Source: Carposina sasakii | Taxonomy: Eukaryota; Arthropoda; Insecta; Lepidoptera; Carposinidae | Assembly (NCBI GenBank): GCA_014607495.2 | Contig: CP053173.1 | Span: 1 to 64,000 of the forward strand | Reading direction: 5' to 3' | DNA: 64,000 nt | In this document: piece after piece, positions 1 to 10,700 of the stretch | How the letters are laid out: each line of letters starts with the position of its first letter | Numbering within the stretch: position 1 is the stretch's first letter | Notes under the pieces: generated by a model | What the model saw: the letters and a program-made list of their open reading frames with translations, nothing else | Databases searched by the model: none | What the model was told of the DNA's origin: nothing | Translations under genes and position numbers: made by a program

Positions 1-1180
1 TTACTGTTTTATTACTTGCAAATATGACATATTTAATATTAAAAGCTGACCTTTAGTATAAACGCAAAGTTTTAGTCTATGGTCGAGACAGTTTCATATA
101 AGTTATCAAAAAAAAGTTTAGACGAACTTATAACAGAATATCTGTGAAAGACTAATCATTTATAACTATATGAAAAAGTCTTACAAATTGAAAGCATGTT
201 AAAAATGATTTGCCATCTCTAAATAAAACAATCCTTCCTATGCAATCGAATCCGAGAAATTCCAAATTCCAATCGTCGCATTCAAATATTGAAAAGTGCG
301 CTAATAGTTTTTATTTGGTGCGTTTACGAGCTATAATGATTACTTTTGACTGGCTACGAGCTTTTTGACCATTCCTAATGGAATCTAATTCTATAGAGTA
401 CAGTAGAGCGATTCTATTGATCAAGTTTACTATAGATACAAAATTAGGTACTTACTACTCTATTTTATATAATTTTGGATTATTAAATAACATATCGCGT
501 CTAGATGTTTTTAAAATCATAATCATATTAAACTCATTTGGTATAAAGATTGTTCTAGAAGATCAAATACGAAGTCCTCAAATTAAGTTTAGTATAAGTT
601 ATCAGATACATTATATTTATAGACATGTATTATTCCTGAAAATAATTTTATACAACAGGTGTGAACCGCGATTAAATAAGGAAACAAAAAACAGCATACA
701 AAATTAAAGTTTACAATTATTATATCAGTCATAAATCTGTATCGATTGTTATTAAATAATCGATTCCGTCGATTTCTATTCGATGAGTCGAATTAGACCA
801 CGATGTCGCGTGGGCAGCTCTTATCTGTTTTCCGTACATGTTGGCTCAAAATGGCAGTTTTTCTAATAAAATATATGACCGCCGTTGGCGTTTTAAAATT
901 ATAATTACGCGTTTTTAAAAACTAGTGTAGGTTGGATAGTAATTTTGTGTCATAAATTAGATTTTTTCTTTCTTCTTAATCTCTGTTTTATGATAAAATA
1001 ACTGTGAGGTTATGCTTGCTTGTGGTAGGTTACTTAGAGTGGAAGAAAAATATTTGAAAATAATCTAAAAACGTAGCGATTTTTTATTTTATCCAAACGA
1101 TTTGTTGTAGAGTAAATGAAAACTTTTAGCTTAGCTTTACTATAATTATATGCTTACTATAATATATACATACTATAATA
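1..1180. other. AT-rich DNA, no gene seen
   Basis: I see no splice-bounded exon, no SINE box and no palindrome. An open frame at 378-707 is AT-driven (Ile/Leu/Tyr-rich) with no recognisable protein. Confidence 0.6.
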
Positions 1181-1251
1181 TATACCCTGTGTGTATATAT
1201 AACCTGTGTATATATATACCCTGTGTATATATATATATTATATATATATAC
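1180..1251. repeat. (TA)n-rich tract with CCCTGTG palindrome
   Basis: Alternating TATATA with three CCTGTGTA blocks and one inverted CACAGGG. It abuts the MITE starting at 1252 and repeats its terminal motif. Confidence 0.7.
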
Positions 1252-1510
1252 ACAGGGTGTAACAAAAAGGGTATGTTTAGCGAAAACTATGTAAATAATA
1301 GCCCACTAAGAGAACCCTATCCACAAAATTGGAGTCCGAAATCACATGTTAATTTTTCACGATAGTATAGAAAATTTTTAAATTCTCAGGTTTTTCTATA
1401 ATCTTGAAAAAATAAAAATGTGTTTCGAGTTTCAAATTTTGGAAATAGGTTCTTTATAGTGGGCTATTTATACAGCTTTTCGCTTAACATACTCTTTCTA
1501 TTACATCCTG
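1252..1510. mobile_element. palindromic MITE, family 1 (ACAGGGTGTAAC ends)
   Basis: Begins ACAGGGTGTAACAAAAAGGG and ends with the inverted version ATTACATCCTGT. The two halves are inverted copies of each other through AGCGAAAA..TATGTAAATA and GGGCTATTT..AGCTTTTCGCT. It has no coding capacity. Seven more copies lie in this window. TATA flanks on both sides suggest a TA-type target. Confidence 0.85.
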
Positions 1511-1884
1511 TATATGTATGTATAAAATTAAGTTATTCCGTTCATAAATAAACCATACATTATTTTTGATGAACCTTAAAAGTAAACCACACTACTTTTA
1601 GAAAACAATATACAATAAATAATAAAATATGTATAATTATATGCTATACATATTAGTATTATATTCATTTTAATATGGTCGTCTTAATTTTATATTGTTC
1701 CTTGAAAAGTACATATAATATACTTTGTAACTACAAAAATTACAAAACTAAATCATTTTAAAAAAAAATACATGTCTATTCTATATTTATTCTACTATAC
1801 ATGATATAAAAATTGGTACATATTGCCAAAATCTAGTCTAGTTCATACGTAACACTATCTAAAATCCTTGACAACAAATACCTT

Positions 1885-1935
1885 TTTCAAATCAAATCAA
1901 ATCAAAATTTCTTTATTTGCAACATTATGTAGTTG
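1885..1935. repeat. AAATC-repeat and CTTTATTTGCA motif of a LINE/SINE tail
   Basis: CAAATCAAATCAAATCAAAA followed by TTTCTTTATTTGCAACATT. Similar heads occur at 47,560 (AAATTCAAATTCAAAATC) and 53,320 (AATGATAATG, then TCTTTATTTGCATTAAAC). In lepidopterans this layout marks the end of a short retroelement. Confidence 0.45.
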
Positions 1936-2640
1936 TACACATAATAATATTTTTCAATACCTATTGTGCTTGGCCCAAAATAAGTTATATTAGCCACTAT
2001 TGTTTAATAATTAAACTTATAATTAAGGTATTATATTTTTGTTAAAAGGTCATAGAAGTCAATTTGATAATAATAAATTTCCTACGATTACATTGATAAA
2101 ATCTACTTTATGACTGTTACAATCCTACTTAATTTAGAGACCTTATTATCGATAAATAAAGATTCTATATCTCAAATTCGTACAAAATTTTCCTTTATAT
2201 ATAAACTTGAGATATACAACCAATATAGGATTTTTCTATTATTTATTATATTCATTGTTAAATACTTTAGAAAATTTATGTAGAACTAAGTTTTGTGCTT
2301 TGTGTTGTAAAGTTGTGATTATTTATTAATAAATCTAATAATTTATAAGTCATAATTTTATTATCGCTGTATACAAAAATAGTCTACATTTAATACGGCA
2401 TTATAGCATTCTTAGCCCGTCATCAATATTATTTTAGTCGCAACGTACGCGACATATCGTCGACTGTCGGTGACCAAACGTTGTGATGTGACACTGGTTT
2501 ATCGACATGACATCTGTCTATCGACATTCCATTATTTTGTATTATGGTACTGTTATGATTAAATTATAAGCGAATACTTCAATTATATTTCTGTAATGAG
2601 TTTTAGATGGTATACTTTTAGTCCGGGGTGTAAAGTAAAG

Positions 2641-2876
2641 TCGGCCGTTTGGTGTAGTTGGTAGTGACCCTGCCTGCAACGCCATAGGTGCTGCGTTCGA
2701 ATCCATTTATATGATGAATATCGATGTTTGTTTCCGAGTCATGGATGTTTCTATACTTATCTATGTATGTATATTTATATACCGCTGCTTAGTACCCACG
2801 GCACGAGACCTTAGGGATCTTAATGTGGAACTAAGGTCAATGCGTTGTGAACTGTGTGAAAATTTATTTAATTTTT
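2641..2876 (+). mobile_element. tRNA-derived SINE, family A
   Basis: It has an A-box-like TTGGTGTAGTTGGTAG, a B-box-like GCGTTCGAATCC, then the family body TTTCCGAGTCATGGATG, GCTTAGTACCCACGGCAC and GACCTTAGGGATCTTA. The same order is found at 24.6 kb (+) and 27.8 kb (-). It is moderately decayed. Confidence 0.85.
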
Positions 2877-3092
2877 AAAAAAGTGACATTTTGTAGGAAA
2901 AGACTGAGCTTCGGACTAAGCTAGAAGATCTTTATTCTGCTATGCTAAACCTCGCTGAGAGATCTCCTTCGTGAGTTCAGGCTACACCTTTTTGGTATCA
3001 CAATCGTGGTAATATTATGTTGTTGTCTTATTCCGTAAGTGAAGGTAATCGAACGTTGATACACAGGATTACAAAGTATTATTATACTATAT

Positions 3093-3360
3093 ACAGGGTG
3101 TAACAGAAAGGGTATGTTAAGCGAAAAGCTATGTAATTAGCCCACTATAGAGAACCTATTTCCAAAATTTGAGACTCGAAATCAAATGTTTACTTTTCAA
3201 GATTGTATGAACATTCCTGAGTTGTTTCAGAATTCTCCATACTACGACTATCTGGAAAAATAAACATGTGATTTCGAGCCTGAAATTTTGTGGGTAGGTT
3301 CCTTTTAGTGGGCTATTTACATAGCTTTTCGCTTAACATACCCCTTTTGTTACACCCTGT
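3093..3360. mobile_element. palindromic MITE, family 1
   Basis: ACAGGGTGTAACAGAAAGGG at the left end and TTGTTACACCCTGT at the right end, with inverted halves and a TATA flank on both sides. One of the best preserved copies. Confidence 0.9.
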
Positions 3361-3384
3361 ATATTTGGGCACTACCTTCAAACT

Positions 3385-3490
3385 GTTCTCCACCAGTACT
3401 GGTTAACTGGAAGAGAATGCTATGTAGCATTAAGTTCGCCTTTGTACAACTTTATAGTGCAATAAAGAATTTTCTATCTATCTATCTATT
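3385..3490 (+). repeat. LINE 3' tail (AATAAAG then TATC repeat)
   Basis: CACCAGTACTGGTTAACTGG, then TTAAGTTCGCCTTTGTAC and GTGCAATAAAG, ending in a (TATC)n microsatellite. Related segments lie at 15,060-15,150 and 45,690-45,800. It looks like the 3' end of a non-LTR retrotransposon with its own AATAAA. Confidence 0.6.
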
Positions 3491-4054
3491 ATTCGTAGAT
3501 AACTATATCTGTACCTAAAGATATTGTTATAGGCAAGTTATGTCACGGAAATTACTCTACATTGTGGGTTGTTAATGTTAAAAAATTAAGTTAGTGATTA
3601 ATTAACTCTGAATATCAACTAAATAAACATTATTAAAATAAGTCAGTAATTTAGTCAATAACAACAAGCTGTAAAGATCGTTAACCGACAAATTTCCAGC
3701 AAATAACGTACTTACGTCAACCTACACTTCACACGGACATGGATTTGAGTAGATCACTTCAGACGCCGTAATTTCTGAAGTTAGTATCACGAATTTTTGA
3801 CTACTTTGGGTAATTTTAATTACAAAATAAATATAAGCTAGACATTCTATGTGCATATTGCGCTTAATATAGATAGATATCAACTTATAAATACGTAGGA
3901 ATTCGTAGTAGGTATTTTAAAATTTACTTCAGAAACAAATTTAACGGTTAATTTATTTAAATGCCTTATTAATTGAATATATTATACATGCCCAGCTTTT
4001 TATACCTTCTTAACAGGTTGTCAAAAAAAGGTTTTATCTTGTTCTATTTTACCA

Positions 4055-4265
4055 TGCTGCTGTCTTCCCGAAATGAGGTCATAGGGAGATCCCACAGCCA
4101 CTTTAAGCATCGCGGGGACAGCTGTAAATGATCATTGACAAGTTGCTACCTTATCGCCTGAGAGGACGCCCCCAAGTTCCTTAATCGACTCTTATGACGT
4201 GCACAGAACTCCTTCTGTGCATCTCGATGCAGCTGTATTCTAGAGGACCCACGCATCAGCAAAGG
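4055..4265 (+). repeat. interspersed repeat, family D (GATGCAGCTGATG type)
   Basis: Carries the ordered motifs AGATCCCACAGCCAC, GCGGGGACAG, GTAAATGATCA, CTTATCGCCTGAGAG, GACTCTTATGAC and GATGCAGCTG..TCTAG..GCATCAGC seen in more than ten other places here. No open frame is conserved. Confidence 0.75.
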
Positions 4266-4494
4266 CATCAAGTAATCTAAGTACACATATATCTGTGTTT
4301 AAGTACAAAAACAGCCGTTGTCACGAATTTTTACTAAAAGCCCGTCTCGGCCATGTGTTCTGAATTAGATCATTCAATTACAATATCAAAACTCCAATTC
4401 CATTAATATTTCCAGCTGGAATAAAGCCGCAACGGAACCGTTGTGGAAGCATCTTGTGATTCAATCATTACTTTACGGTGATGTAGCCATACAC

Positions 4495-4720
4495 ATTTTA
4501 ACTCGCAACAGATACTTACTAACATTATACATGCGAAAGTAACTCTGTTTGTCAGCCTATCGGTCTGTCTGTCTCGCTTTCATGCCAATAGTACTGAACC
4601 GATTTAAATTGAAATTAGTACACAGATAGTCTAGCTAGAGCCACAAATAGGATATAGGCTACTTTATATACTTCATATTTTTTTCTGCAGTTCACGCAGA
4701 CGGTCTCCTATATAAAATAT
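4495..4720 (+). repeat. interspersed repeat, family G (CGATTT..AAATT..GGCTACTTT type)
   Basis: Starts near ACTAACATTATACATGCGAAAG, with GTCTGTCTGTCTCGC, CTGAACCGATTT, ATATAGGCTACTTT and CTGCAGTTCACGCAGACG. Copies at 44.3, 49.3 and 54.8 kb share this order. It is a decayed copy. Confidence 0.65.
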
Positions 4721-5224
4721 ATACCTACCTTATTGCTCAAGTGGTGAGTAAATATTTCTTAGTACCGCGACTCGTTAACGGTTTATTAGTGCGTTTTGAA
4801 TGGAAATATTTAGCGGAATTGCCCACCAGAACCGGAGACATAACCGGATAGTGTACTTTTAAACTTCAAATTCTTTATAATGAGCTTAATATTGAAACTA
4901 AACCTATAATCGATTAAGTAGACGTCGGTTTTGAAATATCTGCGTGACACGTTGTGGCGGTAAAAAGTTTTGATTTTTGATAAATTATTAGATCATTTTG
5001 ATAGGTCACTTGCATGATGTTCTAGGAATGAGAGGTAGAAACATCGAAAACTGTGGATCAAATTGTCAAAAAATTGTGTAATCATAGATTGAGTGCATCT
5101 TACTGCTTTTATTCGACTACTGGTATCTACTACACAATAAAATCTGACGACCGAGATGAAATCGAGTGTAGTGATAGCTAGCTAAGGCAACGAATACATA
5201 TATATGTGTTCCTGAATATTTCCG

Positions 5225-5395
5225 AAATAGGGTAGCCAGGTGGCCTAGGACGCCGTCCGGCCAGATGTACCGATATGACTTAAAGAGGACGGCTGGTAGT
5301 GACTGGATGGGGAGATCGAGCCATGTGGCTTACTCCGGGGAAGGCCTACGTCCAGCAGTGAACTGTAATAGGCTGACGACGATGACGAAGGGTAG
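5225..5395 (-). repeat. LINE 3' end fragment, family E (minus orientation)
   Basis: It has GGCTGGTAGTGACTGGATGG, GAGCCATGTGGC, GGCCTACGTCCAGCAGTG and TGACGACGATGACGA, the reverse complement of the tail at 38.76 kb. Such tails end in a GAT/ATC trinucleotide repeat. Confidence 0.7.
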
Positions 5396-5399
5396 TCAG

Positions 5400-6530
5400 A
5401 ACTACAGGATCATAAAGGAGATCCTTATATCCACGTTTGGCATACAAAAAAATACGTATATCTAAGTGCCTAAAGGTATACACGAAACCGTAAGTATTCA
5501 AATTATATGGCATTGCAAACACATTCAAATAGGAATGTATCGAATCACGAAACCTTCAAATGTAGAGCAAAAGCCCCAATTTCGATCACTACATAGTTAT
5601 TGTGATCCGAGACTTGAAGGCCGTATCTTTATATTAGTTTTTAATAAGTAATTGTACACTAGACCAAGAGTGGTACACACTTGTATACACCGGTGGGAGT
5701 CAACGTCAACTATATCAACTCGTACTGTAGTATCAATATTTCCCGTTCCTGCGTATACAGTAGCGCCACCGTCGCCAGTTTCGGGCACAATAAAAGTTTC
5801 GTCATGTATACACGTTAATTTTTTTTACTCTCGCCTCGCTTCAAGCAATCTCGTTTTCTCGAAAATAGATCTAATACGTTGAATATAATTAATTTCATAC
5901 CGAGTTGATCGATGCGTGTTACTTGACGTAGTTTTTTGTTCTAAAGTATCATTATTTTTAAATTACAGTGTATTACGTCAATCTAGAAAACGGAACGATT
6001 TTTTTTTTCGACAATAAATTGGTTTACGCGAAATTAGCATGTTTTTCGATTTTTTTCGTATCAAGTCTCGTGTTAGATGTGTTTAGCTGCCATTTTATTA
6101 CGAAACTAATTTCTGGGATAATGATATTCATTACACGAAATAAATTTTACTACCAAGTTGGTTATAGTAAGCGGCATTATTATATTTTAGTTAAAAAGTA
6201 TTATAAAAACAACGCGTAAAGTTAAATCCTCGTTATACCTATCCATGACTTTTTATAGCAAAATATATGGAATACCTATATCTATCGAATTAAACTGTGT
6301 ATTGATTATACCTAGTTTAAATATTTTTATTAGTAAGGTCCTTTAACTTTTGTACTGTTCTTCTCATCTATCGTTAACTTTTCTTGGTTTAAAAATTAAA
6401 GAAATCTAATACATCCGTTTATATAGGTAATTCAGAAATTAGATGACCTTATGTAGATTATAATATTATCTTGCATCCTGTAATAACCTGTGCTGGGTGT
6501 CAAATATTAATATCGTCTTTCTTTTTGTTT
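5400..6530. other. upstream region of castor, no gene recognised
   Basis: Mostly AT-rich. 5,640-5,880 is less AT-rich and free of the repeat families named here (GCGCCACCGTCGCCAG near 5,763). This could be promoter, 5' UTR or intron sequence, but I find no clear initiator or TATA arrangement. Confidence 0.35.
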
Positions 6531-6533
6531 CAG

Positions 6534-6620
6534 ATGACTGAGCTTGGCTGAAATAGAAGACTGACTACTATACAAATATTAATACTAAGATTATGATAGG
6601 CCCATGAAGCTGAAGCTCCG
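6534..6620 (+). other. possible 5' UTR exon of castor
   Basis: A strong acceptor (TTTTTGTTTCAG) and a plausible donor (CTCCG/GTAAAC) bound 87 nt, 214 bp before exon 1. The segment starts with ATG but hits TGA after five codons, so if it is an exon it is non-coding with a tiny upstream ORF. Splice signals alone support it. Confidence 0.25.
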
Positions 6621-6834
6621 GTAAACAACTCATTTAGTTTATCAAAACAATTAAGATATTTTCTTTAATTATTATCCATAACACTGTACAGTTCAGCTAA
6701 TCTTGTCAACAAAAGACTATTGTTCGACATTGTTTCAATTTAAAACGAAAATGAATCACTGTTATGATTGAATACAAAATTGTGTTGAGTTAAAATTTTA
6801 TTGTTTATGCGAAATGTGTTCCCGTCGTTTCCAG

Positions 6835-7741
6835 GACGGACTCGATTCAGACGGTCCACGGAGCGGCCGAGATACTGCAATGACTACGGCTATGTCTGCG
6901 CACCAGGAATCTATCCACGAGAGACTCCAGCCGGCGCCAGAGGAACCGCTATACCTTCACCATGGACCCACCCAATGGCCGGAGCCCTCCGACAGCCAAG
7001 AAGATCACGGCGCTGATTTATCTCCATACTATAATATGCCAAAAAGAAATAAACGAAAGAATTTCAAGCCAAGGTGCGCTCCCAATACAGCTACGTTCTC
7101 AGACGAATCTAATGGCGCTAACTGTGATGCTCCCAGCCCTGTTAATGGTAATGATAGGATCAGTCCTGACCAAATTGATGAAGATACGGAGGAGGGTAAC
7201 TATAACAAAATTGGAGTCAAGAACTTCAGTCTCCTTAAAGGAGGTGCAGTTGACCTCAGCCGGAGACTTAGCACAGACTCAAATGAAAACATAGATTCAA
7301 ATTACCAAAACCGGTTACCCGAGGATAAGAAAATAGACACGTTTCAAAGATCATATCTAAATAGCTTAGAAATGTCACAGGGCCCTGAAAGGGATAGGAC
7401 AGTTCTAAACTTCAATAGTATACAAAATAAAACTTTTTGTGCCAAAAATCCCTTTGCTATATCCCAGTTAATTAAAACTAATTCACCCCCAAGAAGAAGG
7501 GGGTCAGATTCTGAGGAAGAAGGAAAAGGGCAGGATATTAATGCAAATGAAAGACTAGGAGACAATAATGAGCAGATGGAGACAACTGAAGTACAACAAA
7601 ACGGCGATGCAAATGCCAACAGAATTTTAAGAGATTACGCTATGAACACTATGAAGGAATTATTAGGTATCTATGGCCTATCTTCGAATGAAGTGGCCGA
7701 TGCTATAAGTGGACAAATTAGGGCTTTAGAAGCTTTACAAG
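6835..7741 (+). CDS. cas: castor exon 1 (N-terminal region; first ATG at 6880)
   Basis: The acceptor TTTCCAG ends at 6834, so this is the first exon I can see but perhaps not the first of the transcript. The frame is open from 6835; the first ATG is at 6880 (MTTAMSAHQ), and a second in-frame Met at residue 53 begins [13 protein letters not shown]. The exon encodes 287 residues rich in Ser, Asp, Glu and Asn. The basic stretch K58-R65 (KRKNFKPR) resembles the N-terminal NuRD-recruiting motif of FOG/SALL proteins. GAVDLSRR (122-129) resembles a CtBP-binding PxDLS motif. Both functions are inferences. The donor is CAAG/GTTTGT, and the exon ends in phase 1. Confidence 0.9.
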
Positions 7742-10700
7742 GTTTGTAATCAAATTTCTGGTCTCCTATTAAATTAGATAGTTACTTACAAATTAAAAAT
7801 ATAAAAACTTATATTTTTCATGTTTTAGGTAAACCTTTTACTCAAATACCTTTAAGTCTAAAACGGAGACATGATTCCGGAGATGGGACTGAAAGGAGTC
7901 ACCGGAGGTCTTCATCAGCTACTGAAGATGAAGGCTCAACTAACATTACCCCACCAAAAACACCTGATAATGACATTGAAGCTCAAAGGTAAGGATCCAT
8001 ACAAATAAGTTATTTTAACAACTTTAGAATTACCATAAAAGAACTAATAGCTTAGGAACCAAACGTTCTTTATATTTTATTATATTTTCAGGCAAAGAGC
8101 TCTTCAAATCATCAACCAGCAATCAATGAGATTATTTGGAAGGTCTCAAAGTCAAGAGGAAGATGGAAGTGGCTCTGAAGATGGAGACCAGACCCTGGAC
8201 TTGAGCGTATCCAGGGATGGTGATGGACAGGTAAAACTGCTTTAAAAAGTTATTACAAACAATAATGATAAAGATATACTGGGAAAAGTTTTCTTCGGTT
8301 AATCACAATGAATTATTATTTTCTGCGGAAATGAATCTTGTGTTGTTTACATGTTTGTTTCTATTGATGATAAGTGATTCATCTTGTTCGAGTCTACGCT
8401 ATTTTGTTTGTGGAAAATCACGTGTTTCCTTTGTAGTAAGTATAGTTTTATTGTTTGTTTTTAAAATGATTTTTCGTTTCTAGGAACAATCAACGACGTC
8501 CAGCGCTGGGAATAGCGTATCAGAATTCGACCAACAAAGTCAACTGATGAGGAAAAACCTAGAAGACTTAGCCAATTTGCAAATGCAGGTAAATTACCTT
8601 TTCACATATCGGAATTTTATTTTAGTTATGTTATTTCTAAGAAATCATTGAGGAAACTTATAAAACTCTAATTCGCAGGGTTTTTTCCAAAAACAAACTG
8701 GTATGGACGACGAATCACCTGACAGAAAACTGCAATCAAGTGGTAAGTTTAATTTAGATATTAAAACTAAAAAGGCTTTAGCTGACTTTAGGAAATACTG
8801 TGTCCATTAAGTTTTCTAATATGTATTCCTTGGTTTTATCGTACGTGACCAAGGATTTTACAAAATTTTTAAGTACCAATTTTGCACCATGCGTATTCCA
8901 GTTTGTAGCACTTATTGGTTCCTTGTCACCAGCCAAGTTGCAGTCATGTTTGACAACTAGACAATCCTTCATGTTTCTAGATGTTATACAAATTAGCTAG
9001 CAAATGTAGGTCTCGTCAGTAATAACACATTTCTGCTAAACTCCTCTCACTGGACATCTAATTACTGACGGTTACCATATAACGGTCGGTCTTGCGAAAT
9101 ACGGTTTATTTACTTAGTTTTATGTTATTTAGTTAGTTAAATTAGTAGCTAGTTTGTGTTTGTTTTGAAGTGCGAAGGCTTTTTCGTTATGTTTTAGAGC
9201 TAGTTTTAAAACAGGTAATTATTAATGTAATTATACGGAAGTTTTCCATATCAAGAAATGTTAAAGTTCATTTGGACAGTTCTTCTAATTTAATAGATAT
9301 AGTTCCACTTGTGCCAAATGCTAAAAAATAAAATAAATAAAATTTTGATGTTATTTTTGATTATTATTATTATTGAAGATCAGGAGTTGAAGCTATGTTC
9401 CCAAAATGTGTTAGATCATAATTAAGATCCCTCAGCCACTGTAAGCATAGCGGGCGCAGTTCATCATTTCAATATAATTTAATATTTCCATAGTATTCAG
9501 TTTCACTTTGCCTGTAACATAAAATGACGTTACCGTAACTAATCAGGGTTCCGTATAATAATGGGAATAACAGAAGGTTTCTTATAATCTCTGGTATTTC
9601 ACAGACACTGTTCTAAAGTCAACAAAATGTACTTCTAATGACACGCGTAAAACAAACTTCATTTAAATAGATACCATAGTAATTATGTTAGTCATTCATT
9701 CATTACACAAACTTAACCGGCAAAGTTTCAATGTTTTAAGTAAACCTTTTCTTTTAGACTTTAAAGTATATTTTAGAACTCGAAACGAGTGAGATAAGGT
9801 ACGTGTAACGTATACTGTTGGATTTGTCGATGGGGAAAAAGTGTTTTACTAAAAAGTTCGATTTTCTTGCACATGTGTGACAAAACTGACATGCCTATGT
9901 ATGCAGCATAATTAGGCGTTCTACTAAACATTTGCTTAGAATATTGAACTTTTTCGAAACCTGTACACACAAGTTATGTAGATTAAAATTACCGGATAAA
10001 TTAGTATATCGAGTCCAACGGTACAATGTGGAGACAACGATTAATTTGGTTTGTATTAAAAAATACTGATGCGTCCTGTGCTGATGCGGGGCTTCACTGG
10101 CAAATATCAGCTGCATCTCATACCGATCAAGTCCGATGAGCTAGCAACCTTGTCACTGGTCATTTAAATCAGGCGGCCGCTCAATGTAGTTATTTGATCT
10201 TCTTTATTATCCTGCAGTTCTTCTGTACGGCTTGCCATTTTTTCACTAAAAGAGCGTATTACTAAAGGTCAAAGAAAAGCACTTAACAACCATTACCCGT
10301 GTAATTACGTCATCCTTCAAAGCATCAGCTTCAACGGGCTAGTTAGGCGTATTATAAAAAAACTGAGTTCATTCAATCAATAACTGTACAAAAACAAGAC
10401 ATCCCACCTCTACAAAACAACTTGTCAACAGATGTGCGGAGATGGGAAGTCAGACGGAGTTGACAATGCAAAAGTTTACACACATACACAACACACGGCA
10501 AAGTTAACAAAAAAAATTAAAGTACATCCATACATAAAATTACGCCTCTTTCCCAGAGGGGTAGGCATAGATCACGGATCTCCACTTGCTAGCCAGTGGT
10601 CCTGGGCAAGCGGGTTGGTGACCGCAGTGTGATTTTCGGACTATGTTGTTAGTACGGCAGGCGCTGCTGCCCACCTCCCGGAAACCTTAAATCGCCTCGT

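Noticed and set aside
378..707. Open frame of 109 codons
   Set aside because: AT-rich chance frame; Ile/Leu/Tyr content follows the base composition, with no motif.
5968..6219. Hydrophobic open frame of 83 codons upstream of castor
   Set aside because: Phe/Ile/Tyr/Lys-rich as expected from AT-rich DNA; no ATG start at its head and no family resemblance.
7344..7619. Minus-strand open frame of 91 codons
   Set aside because: Shadow of castor exon 1 on the opposite strand.
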